Positions 49,801 through 58,589 of a stretch of DNA of 64,000 nt are shown here, in pieces. Made by a program: the position numbers and the translations under genes. The notes beneath the pieces are model-generated. The model was not told where the DNA came from. It worked only from the letters and a program-made list of their open reading frames with translations, and searched no databases. The stretch is from Leuctra nigra (taxonomy: Eukaryota > Arthropoda > Insecta > Plecoptera > Leuctridae): assembly GCA_934045905.1 (NCBI GenBank), contig OW203771.1, positions 372,001 to 436,000 of the forward strand, given 5' to 3'. Each line of letters opens with the position of its first letter. Position 1 is the first letter of the stretch.

Positions 49801-50137
49801 TATATACACCTAGCCGTACGTTTTTAAAAGTTAGGCGCCAAATTCTAAATAATTTTCCTATACCTCCTGTGTTAAAATTTCTTAATCTTCCGAAGACATC
49901 ATATTGAAAACTCAATATAATTGGAGAGTTGCAAGTTACAAGACATTTGATGAAACTTTTACATAAAAATATAGTTGAAATGTTGGAAAAATTAATAAAA
50001 GTCGTACATTTCAACAAAAAATATTTTCGGAAAATCTACTTGGGCATCCCTCCTTAACTGTTGTCTAATTGTCTCCGGAACCAAGAAGGTTGCCGACCCT
50101 GTGTTACAGTGTGTCATCTCTAAGTACTCACCAGCAT
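34893..50137 (-). CDS. Secreted Pro/His-rich low-complexity protein (cuticle-like)
   Basis: Exons: 50137-50132 (ATG CTG), 37086-36696, 35866-34893; phases fit (6+391+974 bp, 456 residues plus stop). Exon 2 completes a signal peptide, MLPVLVLVLLATLAHADAQ, followed by a Pro-rich part with YGSKPPPSRVYYSKPP. Exon 3 starts with a His-rich series of EPAHHHVHHEPAHHA repeats, then Gln-rich (KQHQQQQQLTP), DSYGVPLTQPQF, a Lys/Glu stretch and an acidic run EEEYDDDEEEEDTT. Such secreted His/Pro-rich proteins with YGVP words occur among insect cuticle and extracellular matrix proteins, but I cannot name the family. Exons 2-3 are solid; the tiny first exon 13 kb away is a proposal supported by a good donor (GTGAGT), a correct phase and an upstream TATA box. 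Another first exon is possible. Confidence 0.72.
36084..36431 (+). pseudogene. LINE reverse-transcriptase C-terminal remnant in the intron of the secreted protein gene
   Basis: The open stretch ends RRRLCWYGHLRRMDPHRWP, then PPERRKRGRPPREWQEDVKE and DKERWRLGCEKRPVL. This is the typical C-terminus of RTE/jockey-like LINEs. It ends in an (AT)n tract and runs opposite to the host gene, between exons 2 and 3. Confidence 0.75.
37214..37747. mobile_element. piggyBac-like MITE copy A (empty-site copy)
   Basis: Flanked by TTAA (37210-37213 and 37748-37751) with ends GGGGGGAAGAGCG and CGATGTCCCCACC. The copy is uninterrupted at AATAAATATTGCTAATTTCA. Copies B (41503-42608) and C (49511-50053) share the family. 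Confidence 0.75.
37752..38012. other. Intron stretch, nothing recognised
   Basis: A+T-rich intron between a MITE and the jockey LINE; no feature seen. Confidence 0.4.
38025..40341 (-). mobile_element. 5'-truncated jockey-type LINE with 12-bp target duplication
   Basis: Flanked by TCATGTCATGTT at 38013-38024 and 40342-40353. A 611-residue open reading frame (40005-38170) carries the reverse transcriptase: GVDGIFPEFLK, SYRPIALLSVTYKLFERLLY, AAYDTVWRHGLLYKF, LPQGSVLAPLLFNLY, the catalytic FIYADDIAVV, and PKYLGVTLDRSLTF. The C-terminus includes CDCGHPVQSAFHIATECP, a Cys-His motif. Upstream of 40005 the linker to the endonuclease (GYRREYIPCWTDECTRLY) continues but is broken by two stops. A 3' AATAAT tail is near 38030. 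The copy is dead for transposition because the endonuclease is missing. It sits antisense-neutral (same strand) inside intron 1 of the secreted protein gene. Confidence 0.92.
40886..41014 (-). mobile_element. tRNA-type SINE, partial copy on the minus strand
   Basis: Carries the GGAGGCGGTCGTGGCCTATT and CTTAACGTCGCACTG words of the family in reverse. The tRNA-like head is not visible. Confidence 0.6.
41503..42608. mobile_element. piggyBac-like MITE copy B, hosting a hAT MITE
   Basis: TTAA at 41499-41502 and 42609-42612. Over its length it matches copy A closely, apart from the hAT insertion at 41974-42550. Confidence 0.78.
41974..42550. mobile_element. hAT MITE, TAGGGGTGTGCGAA family (copy 2)
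   Basis: TAGGGGTGTGCGAATA ends; flanks AAATTTTG (41966-41973) and AAATACTG (42551-42558), an 8-bp duplication with two differences. The uninterrupted copy A shows AAATATTG at that spot. Confidence 0.85.
42613..43140. other. Intron stretch, nothing recognised
   Basis: No gene, known repeat or structure recognised in this part of the long intron. Confidence 0.4.
43152..43352 (+). repeat. Tandem repeat of about 66 bp, three copies, with TGACGTCA
   Basis: AACAAGTGCAAGT recurs at 43155, 43220 and 43286; each unit also has TGATGACGTCA (a CRE-type palindrome) and GGTCTAGATCCTACACCTGT. Confidence 0.85.
43353..44540. other. Intron stretch with one dispersed repeat fragment
   Basis: Around 43612-43760 is a segment (AACTTCTACTTAAACTTATT, TTTCGTCCTGTTTCACAGGA) matching 54348-54450; otherwise nothing seen. 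Confidence 0.4.
44716..45141. mobile_element. MITE with CAATAGGGAAGTCTC ends and an X-box-like site (copy 1)
   Basis: Inverted ends CAATAGGGAAGTCTC and GAGACTTCCCTATTG. The centre carries GTTGCCATGGCAAT (44939-44952), one base off the RFX X-box GTTGCCATGGCAAC. Copy 2 is at about 46547-46957 (inverted, one end lost); copy 3 starts at 63889 in ARL13B and runs off the window. Confidence 0.8.
45432..45477. repeat. Poly-G (17) facing poly-C (18)
   Basis: G run 45432-45448, short spacer, C run 45460-45477: a strong hairpin or G-quadruplex candidate. A likely place for assembly errors. Confidence 0.8.
45478..46546. other. Intron stretch, nothing recognised
   Basis: A+T-rich; no ORF or repeat assigned. 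Confidence 0.4.
46547..46957. mobile_element. MITE with GGAAGTCTC ends and an X-box-like site (copy 2, inverted)
   Basis: Inverse copy of 44716-45141; the far end (ATGAGACTTCCC) is missing, replaced by GCTTGGCTTGTATAGC. It keeps the ATTGCCATGGCAAC word. Confidence 0.78.
47236..47352. repeat. Small MITE with GGGCCGGTCTTTCAA end
   Basis: Ends GGCCGGTCTTTCAA and a TTAGCAGAGTAATGAAAATC-type right side; resembles 61428-61568 in ARL13B intron 3. Confidence 0.45.
47560..47727 (-). mobile_element. tRNA-type SINE, partial copy on the minus strand
   Basis: Starts near GTTTAACGTCGCACTGTTCT and ends CCCAGCATTTGCCTGTCGAC; mirror image of 29955-30100. Confidence 0.7.
48110..48500 (+). pseudogene. LINE 3' end fragment
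   Basis: The short reading LYVRQEECFKSFKTQIRNHL resembles the end of LINE ORFs, followed by a 3' tail with CACATGTGCTACGGGGCTTG and an AAATAAATAATAATAC end. Weak. Confidence 0.35.
48910..50101. mobile_element. hAT element with CAGGGGTCGG ends, hosting piggyBac-like MITE copy C
   Basis: Ends CAGGGGTCGGCAACC and GGTTGCCGACCCTG. The flanks share TTACA but not all eight bases. It contains GCGCCCTGCGGGGCAACAA. The right end lies 30 bp from the proposed first-exon donor of the secreted protein gene. Confidence 0.75.
49511..50053. mobile_element. piggyBac-like MITE copy C
   Basis: TTAA at 49507-49510 and 50054-50057; ends GGGGGGATGCCCAAGTAGA and TCTACTTGGGCATCCCTCC. It shares the family's inner AGTTGAAATGTTGGAAAA stretch. 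A right-half relic (copy D) is at about 56340-56466. Confidence 0.8.
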
Positions 50138-50207
50138 GCTGGATGTCTGCTAGGAGGTGTCTCGATGAGTTGATGATGAAGACGAGTCAATGTGGGTCAT
50201 CGCAGTG

Positions 50208-50215
50208 TTTATATA
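50208..50215 (-). promoter_or_regulatory. TATA box of the secreted protein gene
   Basis: On the minus strand CGGGTATATAAACACTG gives TATATAAA, about 70-78 bp upstream of the proposed ATG at 50137. That puts a start of transcription near 50180. It is the proximal variant of the TATA word in the adjoining 118-bp array. Confidence 0.6.
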
Positions 50216-52172
50216 CCCGCGTGTCACCTAGATCCACTTCCACGCGTTTCTCCTGCCTCGGACATTAGCAGCTCCTTGCATAGGGCATTAGCAGTGCATT
50301 GGACATAGGATCTAGCGTGTACCAGGTCTTATACCCGCGTGTCACCTAGATCCACTTCCACGCGTTTCTCCTGCCTCGGACATTAGCAGCTCCTTGCATA
50401 GGACATTAGCAGTGCATTGGACATAGGATCTAGCGTGTACCAGGTCTTATACCCGCGTGTCACCTAGATCCACTTCCACGCGTTTCTCCTGCCTCGGACA
50501 TTAGCAGCTCCTTGCATAGGGCATTAGCAGTGCATTGGACATAGGATCTAGCGTGTACCAGGTCTTATACCCGCGTGTCACCTAGATCCACTTCCACGCG
50601 TTTCTCCTGCCTCGGACATTAGCAGCTCCTTGCATAGGGCATTAGCAGTGCATTGGACATAGGATCTAGCGTGTACCAGGTCTTATACCCGCGTGTCACC
50701 TAGATCCACTTCCACGCGTTTCTCCTGCCTCGGACATTAGCAGCTCCTTGCATAGGGCATTAGCAGTGCATTGGACATAGGATCTAGCGTGTACCAGGTC
50801 TTATACCCGCGTGTCACCTAGATCCACTTCCACGCGTTTCTCCTGCCTCGGACATTAGCAGCTCCTTGCATAGGGCATTAGCAGTGCATTGGACATAGGA
50901 TCTAGCGTGTACCAGGTCTTATACCCGCGTGTCACCTAGATCCACTTCCACGCGTTTCTCCTGCCTCGGACATTAGCAGCTCCTTGCATAGGACATTAGC
51001 AGTGCATTGGACATAGGATCTAGCGTGTACCAGGTCTTATACCCGCGTGTCACCTAGATCCACTTCCACGCGTTTCTCCTGCCTCGAACATTAGCAGCTC
51101 CTTGCATAGGGCATTAGCAGTGCATTGGACATAGGATCTAGCGTGTACCAGGTCTTATACCCGCGTGTCACCTAGATCCACTTCCACGCGTTTCTCCTGC
51201 CTCGGACATTAGCAGCTCCTTGCATAGGGCATTAGCAGTGCATTGGACATAGGATCTAGCGTGTACCAGGTCTTATACCCGCGTGTCACCTAGATCCACT
51301 TCCACGCGTTTCTCCTGCCTCGGACATTAGCAGCTCCTTGCATAGGGCATTAGCAGTGCATTGGACATAGGATCTAGCGTGTACCAGGTCTTATACCCGC
51401 GTGTCACCTAGATCCACTTCCACGCGTTTCTCCTGCCTCGGACATTAGCAGCTCCTTGCATAGGGCATTAGCAGTGCATTGGACATAGGATCTAGCGTGT
51501 ACCAGGTCTTATACCCGCGTGTCACCTAGATCCACTTCCACGCGTTTCTCCTGCCTCGGACATTAGCAGCTCCTTGCATAGGACATTAGCAGTGCATTGG
51601 ACATAGGATCTAGCGTGTACCAGGTCTTATACCCGCGTGTCACCTAGATCCACTTCCACGCGTTTCTCCTGCCTCGGACATTAGCAGCTCCTTGCATAGG
51701 GCATTAGCAGTGCATTGGACATAGGATCTAGCGTGTACCAGGTCTTATACCCGCGTGTCACCTAGATCCACTTCCACGCGTTTCTCCTGCCTCGGACATT
51801 AGCAGCTCCTTGCATAGGGCATTAGCAGTGCATTGGACATAGGATCTAGCGTGTACCAGGTCTTATACCCGCGTGTCACCTAGATCCACTTCCACGCGTT
51901 TCTCCTGCCTCGGACATTAGCAGCTCCTTGCATAGGGCATTAGCAGTGCATTGGACATAGGATCTAGCGTGTACCAGGTCTTATACCCGCGTGTCACCTA
52001 GATCCACTTCCACGCGTTTCTCCTGCCTCGGACATTAGCAGCTCCTTGCATAGGGCATTAGCAGTGCATTGGACATAGGATCTAGCGTGTGCCAGGTCTT
52101 ATACCCGCGTGTCACCTAGATCCACTTCCACGCGTTTCTCCTGCCTCGGACATTAGCAGCTCCTTGCATAGG
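50213..52172 (-). repeat. 118-bp tandem array abutting the promoter, each unit with a TATA-like core
   Basis: The start word ATACCCGC recurs at exactly 118-bp steps from 50213 to 52101 (17 occurrences, 16 full units, no indels). On the gene's strand each distal unit ends CACGCGGGTATAAGACC, whereas the promoter-proximal one reads GGGTATATAAACAC. Units differ by only a few substitutions (for example GGGCATT or GGACATT). It decays to partial units at 52173-52250. Confidence 0.95.
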
Positions 52173-52469
52173 ACATTTGCAGGCTGCAAGTACCAGGTCC
52201 TTGCATTGGATTAGGATCTAGCTTGTACCAGGTTTCTCACAGCCAGGGAGGATCTAGGGTAATAGGGATGATATTTATACTAAATATCGCTATTACTGGT
52301 ACAGTTTTAGGTATGAAATATGAAAAGAAATGTTTAAGTTGATTTAGGCAATATAGCTCAGATCCAGCTAACTTAAAAAAAATCTGAAAAAACAGAGACA
52401 CGATTTAGAACATATTTAAAAAAAATGTTTAAAAAAATGTAAAAAAAAAAAATTGCTAGGTACGTACAC

Positions 52470-52684
52470 TCGACATTTCATAAAACGATATTTGAAAGAA
52501 ATCGATTGTCTGAAAAAAATGTGATGGCTTCATCCGATGAAGTCTATGCTAACTTGTCATCTACCTCTAGTAGGTGAGCTCTGATTTCATTGATAATAAC
52601 AAGGATTGACTGTCAAGGAACCTGACCAGCAGTCAATCCGTTTCGTTCAAATACCGTTTTATGATTTGTTGGGTGTACCATAAG
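52470..52684. repeat. Foldback MITE, AAACGGTATTTGAA family (copy 3)
   Basis: Left CATAAAACGATATTTGAAAG and right CAAATACCGTTTTATGATTT with the shared centre CTCTAGTAGGTGAGCTCTGA. Confidence 0.65.
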
Positions 52685-52724
52685 TTTTACATTTTTAGAA
52701 ATTGATTGGTACAATAGTTAAGAC

Positions 52725-53528
52725 CAGAGATGGGCACTATCTTAGATGGAAGTATCTTAGATACTATCTTAAGATAGAAGATAGTATCTTCTATCTTCTA
52801 TCTAGATACATTTGTGGTGACTATCTTTCATCTTCCATCTAGATACTATTTATGTTAGTATATTCCATCTTTTTTCTCCAAAAAGATAGAAGATACTTTT
52901 TTCCTATATTTGATTTTTTTCTATTTTTAAAATGTCACACCGTGTCACACTACGTACTACGTTTCCCTCTTTGATTTCTGTGTAGAAGCTAAATATTATC
53001 TGTCCATTATTTATGACTTGAATGCAACAGCAATAAATGTGAACACAAGACAGGAGATGACTTCTAAAACAAGCAACTTTCAAAACCAGACACTTCGGTT
53101 TCCGGTTTCATTTGTTCATAAAATTGTTAAAAATTGTTTTCATATAGGTAGTACAGTTTTTGGCGATTGATCGTATTCGTAATAAACCTCGTATTATTTG
53201 CCCCCATCCACCGGTTATACATATCTACTATTCTGTTTAAGAAATTATTTAATTTAGATCTTTTTATGTTGAGGCAAATCATATAATATTTACAGTCGCT
53301 ATTGATTTTCTATAATTTTGCTCATTCATAATCTACGATGAATTAATAAAAAAAAAATCAAAGTATCTTTTATCTTGTATCGTGTATCTTTCATAAATGA
53401 ACTATCTTTTATCTTCTATCTTTTCACATTTTCTAAAACATCTTTTATCTTGTATCTTAGATACTGAAGTTGAGACTATCTTGTATCTTCCATATCTAGA
53501 TACTTTTTTCAAGTATCTTTGCCCACTG
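52725..53528. mobile_element. hAT MITE with ATCTTAGATAC repeats and perfect GTTAAGAC duplication
   Basis: Ends CAGAGATGGGCA and TGCCCACTG; 8-bp copies GTTAAGAC at 52717-52724 and 53529-53536. Both subterminal zones are filled with TATCTT/AAGATA words in both orientations. Confidence 0.88.
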
Positions 53529-53536
53529 GTTAAGAC

Positions 53537-54905
53537 GATATTTAGGAAATAGTATCTCCAAATTTTGCTTCCAGTACAGCCGACGAATACTATAGCTGGT
53601 AAACTTTAAAAAACTTTTACCAGAAATAAAGCAAATAATGGAATTTGCTAAAACTATAAGAACAGTGCTTCGACTGGACTAATTTAAGAGGTCTAGAATA
53701 GCAAATTAATTTTCGTATCAGCTACCTTGGCCGGACGTCAATATTTTACTCTTATCTTCTTCTGCATAATTCTAAAATAAAATATACATTAAAAAAAATG
53801 TGAGTTAAATTTAAAGCTATAGTTTAAAAAAAACATTTTAGCCGTTTACAAATGTCGTGTTGCGGAATTAAATAATGAGATAATCAGTTAGTATTGCCTG
53901 TTTCAGTTTCCATTAGAATCTGCTTAAGACAATTTATTAATTAATCAACAAATATTATTCTGCATGAAACGATATAAAGTAAGAGCAATAATTGATAAAA
54001 TATTCCTATCATGTTTATTTAGAGAATATTATGAAATAAATCACCATAGGTACATAATAATTGTCCAATATGTATTTGATAAATTTGTAAATCTCACACC
54101 AAGCCACTAGATACGTTGAACGAAATTAATTAAAATTTTAATCATGATTAGATAGAAGACAAACATTGTTGAACTAGGAACATTTTTAAATTTGTTCTTC
54201 GTTACGTGATAATTGGGGAATTTTTGGGGAAAAAATTACTTATTGTAGTTGCCCGCCTTCAAAGCATGAAGCAAAAATAAATTAACTAAGTAGGTATACT
54301 TCAAATTATGTGAGGAAGCGAAAATAACTACGGAATTCTTGCACTTATTATAAAATAAGACGATTATTTGAACTTCTACGTAAACTTATCTATTAGTAGA
54401 TTGTACAATATTTCGTCTTGTTTCACATGACTTCTTCAGGACGTTTGAAAAATTAAATGGAAGAAAACAAATGATAAATTGACTAATCCGATATCGCATC
54501 ACAATGGCACAATCACAATGTGCCACAATGATTGTTTGATATTTTCTGTCAGTTTGTTTGTATTTTGCCTACACTATTCTGATCACACCGAGTTAAACTT
54601 ATCAATCTGAAATTTAACACACTAATGTCATACGAACGATCACGTGTATGTTTTGGACAATATTCTCTGATTTTGTTTGACCGATCAACTTCATGGGACC
54701 GACATTTTAGGTGTAGTTGAAAATGTTCAGCACTCTAGAACGTCAAGGGTTGACATTTTTTACTGACGTTCTTGATTGTTTTCACATTTCTAAGGGCCGG
54801 TTTTTCAATGCTTTGTTTGAAAAAATCGAATATAATACTGGATGTACAATACTGTATGAACAATACTGGCCCACAATACACAGTGTGGGTTTCTTTGCCT
54901 ATTTA
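53537..54905. other. Intergenic stretch with one dispersed repeat fragment
   Basis: At about 54348-54450 is the second copy of the repeat also present at 43612-43760. Otherwise nothing recognised. Confidence 0.4.
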
Positions 54906-55176
54906 CAGGCGCGTCTGGGGGACGTAGCCCCCGAGTCCTAGCCCCGCAAGGCGGTTTTTTTGAATTTGAACTAGTTAAAAGTGATTCTGGGGCTATAAAA
55001 TGCACACACTGAAGGAAAAAAAATCCAATTGTTGCCCCGCAGGGCCTATTTTTAGAATTTAAACAATTTTTAAGTGATTTTTGGACACTAAACGTAATTT
55101 TGTATGGTGAATTAGGGGTCATCCTGCTCGAGTAGGGGGGATAATCCCCTCCCCCCCCCCCCTCCCTACGCGCCTG
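54906..55176. mobile_element. hAT-like MITE with CAGGCGCGT ends
   Basis: Ends CAGGCGCGT and ACGCGCCTG; flanks CCTATTTA and ATTATTTA agree at six of eight bases. Contains TTGCCCCGCAGGGC. Confidence 0.7.
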
Positions 55177-55427
55177 ATTATTTATAACAGACAATGAGAC
55201 CACATGCAAGTATGCAGAGTGATAATTGCGCGACTTATTTAAATCCCATTAAAACAGCAACATATCGGCAAAAAGTTATAAAAGGATTTTTTTGAGATGA
55301 AAATAGTCACTTGAGTTGTAGAATCACTTTTATAATGAGGAAGAAACGTTCTCACAACTTTGGGTGCAGAAGTTTGGCCAATTTCCTAATGTATATTTAT
55401 GGTCACGTGGTATTGTAAAATACCCTT

Positions 55428-55700
55428 AAATACGTGATGGAGACACTTCTGGCAGGAAACTTTTTAGATGCACTTTTTTATTTTGAAGTTCGTGTTTCAA
55501 TAGTGTAGGGGAAAAGGAGAAACAATTGAAATTGAAATTTAGTTACAAGTTTACTTTTACAGCCGTAACAAACAACTAAAGCAAATTTAATATAATTTAT
55601 TATTATTTATATAAATGCGCCCCTGATATCCGCCATGATCCCCCCTATCTCTAGTGCCACAGAATCCACCAGAGGTCAGTCGTGTTCCTTATTCTCTCGA
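55428..55700. repeat. Dispersed repeat of about 265 bp (copy 1)
   Basis: Runs from TACGTGATGGAG(A)CACTTCTGGCA to GAGGTCAGTCGTGTTCCTTA. Copy 2 (about 59292-59555) is inserted into a LINE, which gives the approximate boundaries. Confidence 0.6.
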
Positions 55701-55794
55701 ATGCAGAACCACTGATATGCACTTTTCTAAATTCTTCAGGTGGCACGGAAAACACTTTTCAAGCCAGTTAATCGTAATAAATAATCGTAAATCC

Positions 55795-55985
55795 AGTGGA
55801 GCGGTCGCTCCACCCAGCCAAGTCGTACTGTACACTCACACTCACTCAATATACCGTAAATGCCTATAAACTGAGGAGCAGACCAACCACTTTTACTGGA
55901 AGCAATAACATGGCATTTTCTGCCTATACTGGATCTTAAAAGCGAAATATGTTAATTTGGAGCTATGGCCCACTTGACAAACCAT
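55795..55985. mobile_element. Left-end fragment of the composite foldback family (copy 3)
   Basis: Starts CCAGTGGAGCGGTCGCTCCA and follows element 1 for about 190 bp (GTCGTACTGTACACTCACA), then stops before any ETS/CRE-like array. Confidence 0.8.
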
Positions 55986-56339
55986 TTCAAACCAGCAACG
56001 TTGAGACACTATTAAATAATTTATTTACTTTCAATTATATAGCGCTAAAAAGTAAAACAATTTAGAAAATTGAGAGGGAAAAATTGTTTCATAAATGGGT
56101 GTAACTTTGATAGGATGTTCACATGATCAGTCTGATTGTATTATTAATCACCATTCCATTTTTGCTTCGTGCCTTGTTAATTAGGCGATGGTTATTCAAC
56201 AAAACCGTGAAAATTTATGAAATATCCGATACGATTGGAGACCAAACCAGTGAACCAATTGATCTCAAATTTTAATCATGATTAGATAAAAGACAAACTT
56301 AGGGTTATCACTTGGCACATTTTTTTAATTAAATTTCAT

Positions 56340-56466
56340 ACGTTACAAGTTACAAGACATTTGATGAAACTTTTACATAAAATTATAGTTGAAATGTTGA
56401 AAAATTAATAAAAGTCGTACATTTCAACAAAAAATATTTTCGGAAAATCTACTTGGGCATCCCTCC
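56340..56466. mobile_element. piggyBac-like MITE copy D (right half)
   Basis: Ends TCTACTTGGGCATCCCTCC followed by TTAA, matching copy C from AAGTTACAAGACATTTGATG onward. The left half is missing. Confidence 0.7.
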
Positions 56467-56892
56467 TTAAAACTACCATTAAAAAATTGGTATCCGACAA
56501 TCTTTCAAATACATACATTTCTTGAATTATTGTTGAATTCAGTTTATCAGTATGTAGTAGATGTAGTGTATATTCTTCCTTTAAAGGACCAGTGAACCTA
56601 AAAATCAAAATTTTACTATCATTGATGTTCGGGGATTTAAGCACATTGACGCAGTGTTGAAACATCCAGCCTACGCGTATGGTCTTGAAATGATACGCTA
56701 AGAGAATGACCTTGCGAAACTTGGCGAGTCAGTATTACAGTGTAACATTGATTTTCATCTTCAAGTATTCGGTGTGAGCAAACTAAGTGCAACCCAGGAT
56801 TAAGGTTATGATGAAATAAACAACCAAATCATCCACTTCCTAACCATATTTTATTCAAAATAATAACGCTTATCATTTACCTGCAATTAATT

Positions 56893-57240
56893 GAGCGAGC
56901 GAAGCGAGCGTCTTCTTTTGACTCGTTTGACACGGACCTCTGTTTTTTTTTTGTTTTTGTTTTTGGATGCTAAATGGAGCAACTGAACTCGCACCGTTTC
57001 ACCGATCGACCTGAAATTTTGCACACATGTAGAGACAACCTTCTCTGTTTGCTGACCCATTTTTTTTTTGAAATCTATCAATTTGTTAAAATTTAAATAA
57101 ACATCTCCTGATAGGCTGAAAAATGAAAATGGTCTTCGACAAATGTGATCAACCTTATATTTTGCATGGTCATTAAGACCAACATTGTCTCTTATTTTAC
57201 AAATTTTCAGCCAAATCGTCTCATTGGTTAAAATTTAAAA
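56893..57240 (+). repeat. Dispersed repeat with TTGAGCGAGCGAAGCGAGCG (copy 2)
   Basis: Second copy of the repeat at 2070-2420; carries CCGATCGACCTGAAATTTTG. Confidence 0.45.
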
Positions 57241-58150
57241 AAATATTTCATATGCTTTTTAAAATTTAAACCAGAACCGTTTGACCGATCAACTTAAAAA
57301 TTTGCATGGTAATCGGGTCCAACATTATCTGTATTTTTGACAATTTTCAGACTAAACTGTGTTTAAATTCAACAGTTATTGACAGTTTACGGATATTTTG
57401 CGTGTTGGCTGTCATATTTCTCGAATTCCACATTTCACGGCATCTTCGAATCTTCACTTCAAGGTTGTTAGAGCAGAAACTTTCAAACGTATATTATTAT
57501 GAAACTGATATGACCGTTTAAATATTTTATGAACGAGATCCTGTGATTTTTGTTAATTAACAAGGAATCGTTCAATCATAAAGGTTCAATCGATCAACCT
57601 TAAAACTTTGCGTGGTTATTGGGACCAATATTTTAGGAATTGTTGGAGATTTTCATACAAGTCTGTGACGAAATTCAAGAATTATTGGCTTTTAAGGACA
57701 TTTTCGATAAACAGAATTTCGGTTCGAGGTATTGCGCCGTATCCGTGCTCGCTCATCAACGCGTTACTCAGAGCGTTTTCCTAGTAAAATCTCATATTAT
57801 GCTCCACTTTATATTTTACCAGCTGGAACTTTAGAGTGTAAATATCTCGTTTTGTTATGAATTCTGCATACGCGCAACCTGTCTGGGAATTTGAGTCACA
57901 ATTTCTCCCCGCCACCCGAGTTCTAGGAATCTTGACGAATAAAAGTCAACACAGATGAATTTACAATCGAAATGAGATCACTTTTGAAGGTATTTAAACA
58001 CACTTTATGACCGTCAACCACACAATGTTTGTATTTCAAATGTACACTCAATGAAGTGAAAAATAGCACACGAAGTCATTCTTTTCAAACACAATTTTCA
58101 AGTTTATAAATATTTTTTTTCTAATTTTCTGCTTGTCACAAATCAAAAAC
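57241..58150. other. Intergenic stretch, mostly unrecognised
   Basis: Near 57745-57790 the words GTGCTCGCTCATCAACGCG and CAGAGCGTTTTCCTAGTA also occur at 4355-4400. No gene seen. Confidence 0.4.
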
Positions 58151-58154
58151 TATT

Positions 58155-58480
58155 GATCAAGATTACATCCTGCTGAGAATGTTTTTTCAGTGGTTTTCCC
58201 TCAGCTAAAAAGCAAATGCTTGGATGTTCTTCCAATGTTACCACCACTGATATTGAAGCACAACTAAGTATAATGACTATGAATAACTTAGGAAGAAGTA
58301 GGTAAACGGTGAAGAGGTGAAGCAGCTGAAGAGAAGAGATGGATGTATGGAAGATCAACGACTCGATTGTTGAATACAGACCAATTATGTACCTATTTTA
58401 TGTGCTCAATTAATTACACTAAAACACACAATATTACAATAAATTAATACATTATTATTATTATTATTAGGAATATTTTA
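58155..58480 (+). repeat. LINE 3' end, truncated copy
   Basis: Matches 62822-63205 (CAAGATTACATCCTGCTGAG through GGAAGATCAACGACTCGATT) and ends in (ATT)n. Confidence 0.65.
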
Positions 58481-58589
58481 GAAAGTAACAAGAACTAATA
58501 AACATAATAATATGAATCTATCAAATCACATAAATCTATCTATTCTGGATACAATAGATACATTCTATTCTTGTGTTGTGTAGGATTTT

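Noticed and set aside
50213..52172. CRISPR-like regular array
   Set aside because: The whole 118-bp unit is repeated with no variable spacers, and the genome is eukaryotic; it is a minisatellite.
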